5,266 nt of DNA from an uncultured Prevotellaceae bacterium. GTDB lineage: Bacteria > Bacteroidota > Bacteroidia > Bacteroidales > Bacteroidaceae. A program made the translations under genes and the position numbers. The stretch covers positions 1-5,266 of the forward strand of contig CAMKMK010000166.1 in NCBI GenBank assembly GCA_946413885.1, in the 5' to 3' direction. Shown here one piece after another: positions 5,229-5,266 of this stretch (positions within the stretch are counted from its first letter, which is position 1; each line of letters opens with the position of its first letter). The notes beneath the pieces are model-generated. The model saw only the letters and a program-made list of their open reading frames with translations. It ran no database searches and was not told where the DNA came from.

Positions 5229-5266
5229 TCTTCACTCGTTTCAGGAAGACCTTACTCCATCAATTG

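Larger units (their letters stand above)
4573..5266. other. Long gene-free region packed with short repeats
   Basis: About 690 bases after the terminator hold no reading frame that looks like a real protein, and no tRNA or rRNA gene is recognisable. Composition changes in blocks: the 9-bp minisatellite, a GC-richer block (about 4655-4780), a purine-rich stretch (about 4790-4855), a very AT-rich palindrome with TGCAAC motifs (4863-5046), and an array of AACACGTTGAA sites (to 5228). The right edge (5229-5266) shows nothing assignable. The region continues past the window. Confidence 0.7.

Overview
The window looks like chromosomal DNA of a Bacteroidota member, most plausibly a Prevotella-like Bacteroidales. 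Three things point there: -7 promoter elements of the TAnnTTTG type in front of two genes, A-rich leaders instead of strong Shine-Dalgarno sites, and an outer-membrane receptor with the Bacteroidota layout of signal peptide, carboxypeptidase-regulatory-like domain, plug and barrel. The genus is an inference; no rRNA or tRNA gene is present to test it.

Layout. Positions 1-278 (minus strand) hold the first 92 codons of a DNA polymerase IV (dinB) gene that runs off the left edge. A 257-bp divergent intergenic region carries the dinB promoter. Positions 536-2932 (plus) encode a TonB-dependent receptor without a SusD partner. Positions 3047-3451 encode methylmalonyl-CoA epimerase, with its own promoter and an A-rich leader. 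After 56 bp, positions 3508-4509 encode a secreted DUF1080 (3-keto-disaccharide hydrolase-like) protein, closed by a strong intrinsic terminator at 4536-4572.

The last ~690 bases (4573-5266) contain no convincing gene but are dense in ordered repeats. In order these are: an eight-copy 9-bp minisatellite (4578-4649), a GC-richer block of unknown nature (about 4655-4780), a 23-bp perfect AT-rich palindrome (4926-4974) flanked nearly symmetrically by five GTTGCA-type motifs on the left and five TGCAAC motifs on the right (4863-5046), and three AACACGTTGAA sites at an exact 22-bp period (5174-5228), preceded by an inverted copy of their core. This is the most unusual part of the window. It could be a protein-binding array, an origin- or terminus-like element, or a dispersed intergenic repeat; the sequence alone does not decide.

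The four genes do not form one pathway: translesion DNA synthesis, outer-membrane uptake, propionate/succinate carbon flow and periplasmic carbohydrate processing. The epimerase and DUF1080 genes may share a transcript, because no promoter is evident between them and the only clear terminator follows the second.
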